From Bacillota bacterium (GTDB taxonomy: Bacteria > Bacillota > Clostridia > Christensenellales > Aristaeellaceae): a stretch of 64,000 nt of DNA. The DNA lies in contig JAEZHM010000091.1 in NCBI GenBank assembly GCA_023416585.1, forward strand, positions 82,516-146,515. Direction: 5' to 3'. Positions 62,059-64,000 of the stretch are shown here, one piece after another. The notes under the pieces were generated by a model that ran no database searches, had not been told where the DNA came from, and saw only the letters and a program-made list of their open reading frames with translations. Position 1 is the stretch's first letter; every line of letters begins with the position of its first letter. The position numbers and the translations under genes are program-made.

Positions 62059-62193
62059 ATGTTTCGTACTTTCCAGCCGAAAAAGCGCCAGCGCAGCAAA
62101 GTGCACGGCTTCCGCGCCCGGATGTCCACCAAAAATGGCCGCCGTGTTCTGGCAGCCCGCCGCCGCCGTGGACGCAAGGTTCTTACCGTTTGA
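62059..62193 (+). CDS. rpmH: 50S ribosomal protein L34
   Basis: 44 residues: MFRTFQPKKRQRSKVHGFRA, then RMSTKNGRRVLAARRRRGRK. This is a complete bL34, very basic, part of the 50S subunit. ATG 62059 follows AAGGAG. An upstream in-frame start at 61993 is not needed. It leads the conserved rpmH-rnpA-yidD-yidC-jag block. Confidence 0.98.
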   Translation: MFRTFQPKKRQRSKVHGFRARMSTKNGRRVLAARRRRGRKVLTV

Positions 62194-62357
62194 CAGGATG
62201 GTGGAAACAAAAGTCTGCATGGCTCAGCCCGCCCCGTTGCTTGCCACCGTGCGCATTGGGTACGGGCTTTTCCAGTATGAAAGGGCATTTTGGCGATCGG
62301 TTTTGATGCGGCTATGCCGCTCGTTGCTATGATCCCGCCTGAAACGAAGGTTTTTGC

Positions 62358-62702
62358 TTGCAGCGTACATACCGCCTTAAGAAAAACAAACAGTTCCAGT
62401 ATGTATACCGGCGGGGAAAGAGCTCGGCCTGCAAAGATATTGTGCTCTTGCATGCCAGGGGAGCAGGGCTCATGGTGGGCTTTTCCATCAGCAGGAAGAT
62501 TGGCAATGCCGTGGTGCGGAATCGCGTAAAAAGGCGCTTGCGGGAATGCTTCCGCCCGTATTTGCAATTGGTCAGGCCTGGCTGGTATGTGATTGTGGCC
62601 CGGCCCGGCGCTGCCCAGGCGGAGTACCGCGACTTGGAAAAAGGGTTGGCTTACCTTTTGAAAAAGCAGAACTTGCTTAGGGAAGGGAACGCGCCCAAAT
62701 GA
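62358..62702 (+). CDS. rnpA: ribonuclease P protein component
   Basis: 114 residues with the start LKKNKQFQYVYRRGKS and the RNA-binding signature NAVVRNRVKRRLRECFR. With the rnpB RNA it trims the 5' leader of tRNAs. TTG start at 62358 with GAAGG upstream. It overlaps yidD by 4 bases (ATGA). The 164 bases after rpmH hold no other gene. Confidence 0.97.
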   Translation: MQRTYRLKKNKQFQYVYRRGKSSACKDIVLLHARGAGLMVGFSISRKIGNAVVRNRVKRRLRECFRPYLQLVRPGWYVIVARPGAAQAEYRDLEKGLAYLLKKQNLLREGNAPK

Positions 62703-62938
62703 AACGCCTTCTTTTGGCCATGATCCGCTTTTACAAGCGGAACATCAGCCCGCATCTGCCCGATGCATGCCGATATCAACCCACCTGTTCCCAGTATGCC
62801 ATGACCGCTATCGAGCGCTTTGGTGCGTTTCGCGGCGGGTGGATGGCGTTTAAGCGGATTATGCGGTGTAATCCCTTTCATAAGGGTGGGTATGATCCCG
62901 TGCCGGAGGATATGAATGTAACTATTAGGAGGGAATAG
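62699..62938 (+). CDS. yidD: membrane protein insertion efficiency factor YidD
   Basis: 79 residues with the YidD core: IRFYKRNISPHLPDACRYQP, TCSQYAMTAIERFGAF and a MRCNPFHKGGYDPVP end. It is a small membrane-associated factor that helps YidC insert proteins. It sits between rnpA and yidC as in most bacteria. Confidence 0.96.
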   Translation: MKRLLLAMIRFYKRNISPHLPDACRYQPTCSQYAMTAIERFGAFRGGWMAFKRIMRCNPFHKGGYDPVPEDMNVTIRRE

Positions 62939-62943
62939 CCCAC

Positions 62944-63975
62944 ATGTTTCCATTCCTGAACGAACCCCTGAAGGCGATATTGCTTGGCATATATTCCGTC
63001 GTCGGCAATTATGGCTGGTCTATCGTGCTTTTCACTTTGCTGATCCGCGCACTTTTGATGCCGCTGGATGCCAAGAGCCGCAAGAGTATGCGCAAAACCC
63101 AAAAGCTTCAGCCCCAAATAGCCGCCATTCAGAAAAAATACAAAAACGATAAGGATAAGCTCAATCAGAAAACGATGGAGCTTTACCGTAAAGAGCATAT
63201 AAGCCCGCTTTCGGGATGTTTACCCATGCTGCTTTCCCTGCCTATCCTCTTTGGTATGTTCGGCGCCATGAACATTCTGGCTCACGAGCAGATCGCCGGC
63301 CATGTGTTTACCTACCTTGCGCAAGAGGAGCCCCAATACCAGGGCTGGCTGTGGGTGAAAAATATCTGGATGCCTGACAGCCCCTTTGCCCCTGTAGTGC
63401 CGGATGAAAACAGCATTGTGAATCAGGTCGCGCCGGAAAATTGGCGGTCTGTATATAACAATCTGAGCGAAACTCAAAAGGCGGCCATTGATACATTCAA
63501 CCAAAGCCTCCCCGAGGATCAAAGGATCAAATTCGATTTTAGCGATGCTAAAACTTCCAAGGCTACCGCTACCCAGATCGTCAATGTGCTGAATAAACAT
63601 GTTCCGCTGTACGCCGAAAAGACAGTAAAGGTTTCTGGCTGGCAGAACATACAACTGATTATCGTCCAGCTTTCCATCTTTGTATTCTACAACGGTTTCT
63701 TCCTGTTGCCGCTCTTGGCGGCGGGGTCCCAGTTCCTGATGAGCTCCGCCATGCCCCAGACGCCCACCCAGGATGGGAAGCCGGGCTCGGCTAACTTCAT
63801 GAAATATTTCTTCCCCATTTTTTCCCTTTTCATCTGCTTCAGCTCCAATGCAGGTTTTGCGCTGTACTGGGTCACGGCCAACCTGATAGCCGCGGCGCAA
63901 AATGTGCTGCTAAATAAGTACTTTGACGCGCAGGAAAAGAAAGCTGCCGCCGTGGGAGAGGGGACTGTGAAATGA
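62944..63975 (+). CDS. yidC: membrane protein insertase YidC/Oxa1 family
   Basis: 343 residues with the Gram-positive-type fold: TM with the essential Arg in FTLLIRALLMPLD, a cytoplasmic helical hairpin (about 40-85), a large extracytoplasmic loop between about 115 and 225, and further helices (FVFYNGFFLLPLLAAGSQFL, SSNAGFALYWVTANLIAAAQ). It inserts and folds membrane proteins; SpoIIIJ in Bacillus is the sporulation-relevant homologue. The loop of about 110 residues is longer than in Bacillus. No lipobox is seen at the N-terminus. AGGAGGG precedes the ATG. Confidence 0.95.
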   Translation: MFPFLNEPLKAILLGIYSVVGNYGWSIVLFTLLIRALLMPLDAKSRKSMRKTQKLQPQIAAIQKKYKNDKDKLNQKTMELYRKEHISPLSGCLPMLLSLPILFGMFGAMNILAHEQIAGHVFTYLAQEEPQYQGWLWVKNIWMPDSPFAPVVPDENSIVNQVAPENWRSVYNNLSETQKAAIDTFNQSLPEDQRIKFDFSDAKTSKATATQIVNVLNKHVPLYAEKTVKVSGWQNIQLIIVQLSIFVFYNGFFLLPLLAAGSQFLMSSAMPQTPTQDGKPGSANFMKYFFPIFSLFICFSSNAGFALYWVTANLIAAAQNVLLNKYFDAQEKKAAAVGEGTVK

Positions 63976-64000
63976 AAACGTACGAATCGTCTGCAAAAAC
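63972..64000 (+). CDS. start of a jag/khpB-like gene (cut by window end)
   Basis: ATG 63972 overlaps the yidC stop by 4 bases (ATGA) and opens MKTYESSAK before the window ends. The position behind yidC and the start resemble the RNA-binding protein KhpB/Jag, which follows yidC in most Firmicutes. Only nine codons are visible. Confidence 0.55.

Noticed and set aside
61809..62567. 252-residue minus-strand ORF over rpmH and rnpA
   Set aside because: It is antisense to rpmH and rnpA, which are certain, and covers their promoter.

Overview
The window is a chromosomal segment of a spore-forming member of the Clostridia (Bacillota). The evidence is a tlp-type small acid-soluble spore protein gene, a gerA-type germinant receptor operon, a dacF-like carboxypeptidase behind deoB-punA, the Firmicute order priA-def-fmt-rsmB-rlmN-stp-prkC-rsgA-rpe, an FMN riboswitch in front of ribU, and strong AGGAGG-type ribosome binding sites. 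Species cannot be named from the sequence alone. No rRNA, insertion sequence, prophage or CRISPR array was seen.

Layout. 1-2.5 kb: the 3' end of ligA, a tRNA-Leu(CAA) with its own promoter and terminator, an APH/choline-kinase-fold gene, then a gene-poor stretch with a 41-codon ORF and a possible frameshifted remnant. 2.5-22.2 kb: a LAL (MalT-like) regulator followed by a chemosensory cluster, cheA-cheW-cheR-cheB-cheD, a short PAS remnant, a truncated receiver fused to a DUF2442-like domain, five tandem methyl-accepting chemotaxis proteins and cheV. There is no complete stand-alone CheY, no CheC and no flagellar gene here. 22.2-29.9 kb: tlp, deoB-punA-dacF, a membrane protein with paired Cys/His motifs, a GGGtGRT/IscU-like pair and an XRE-S24-like regulator. 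29.9-34.0 kb: germinant receptor operon gerA-gerC-small protein-gerB (minus strand). 34.0-45.7 kb: a minus-strand housekeeping operon from priA to rpe plus a SLOG protein and a 42-residue ORF. 45.9-52.8 kb: a THUMP methyltransferase, tsaE-tsaB-rimI, ribU with riboswitch, a galactokinase and a lone solute-binding protein. 53-57.7 kb: M50 protease-scpA-scpB, a membrane-anchored coiled-coil FMN-binding protein, and a pyridoxamine kinase. 58-61.8 kb: a proline-rich membrane protein, AraC and LacI regulators. 62-64 kb: rpmH-rnpA-yidD-yidC and the first codons of a jag/khpB-like gene, the block that usually lies beside dnaA/oriC, although dnaA is not next to it here.

How it works together. CheA/CheW with CheR/CheB methylation enzymes, CheD and CheV would serve five receptors with unrelated sensor domains but nearly identical signalling domains. 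Three of the five receptors end in the same short ...GKY tail. The fused receiver is the only single-receiver protein beside them and has lost the part of the fold that carries the conserved Lys. Other unusual features are a receptor whose periplasmic domain is built from 31-residue tandem repeats, a 13 x 15-residue repeat arm on RsmB, and a 7 x 14-residue coiled-coil arm on the FMN-binding protein.
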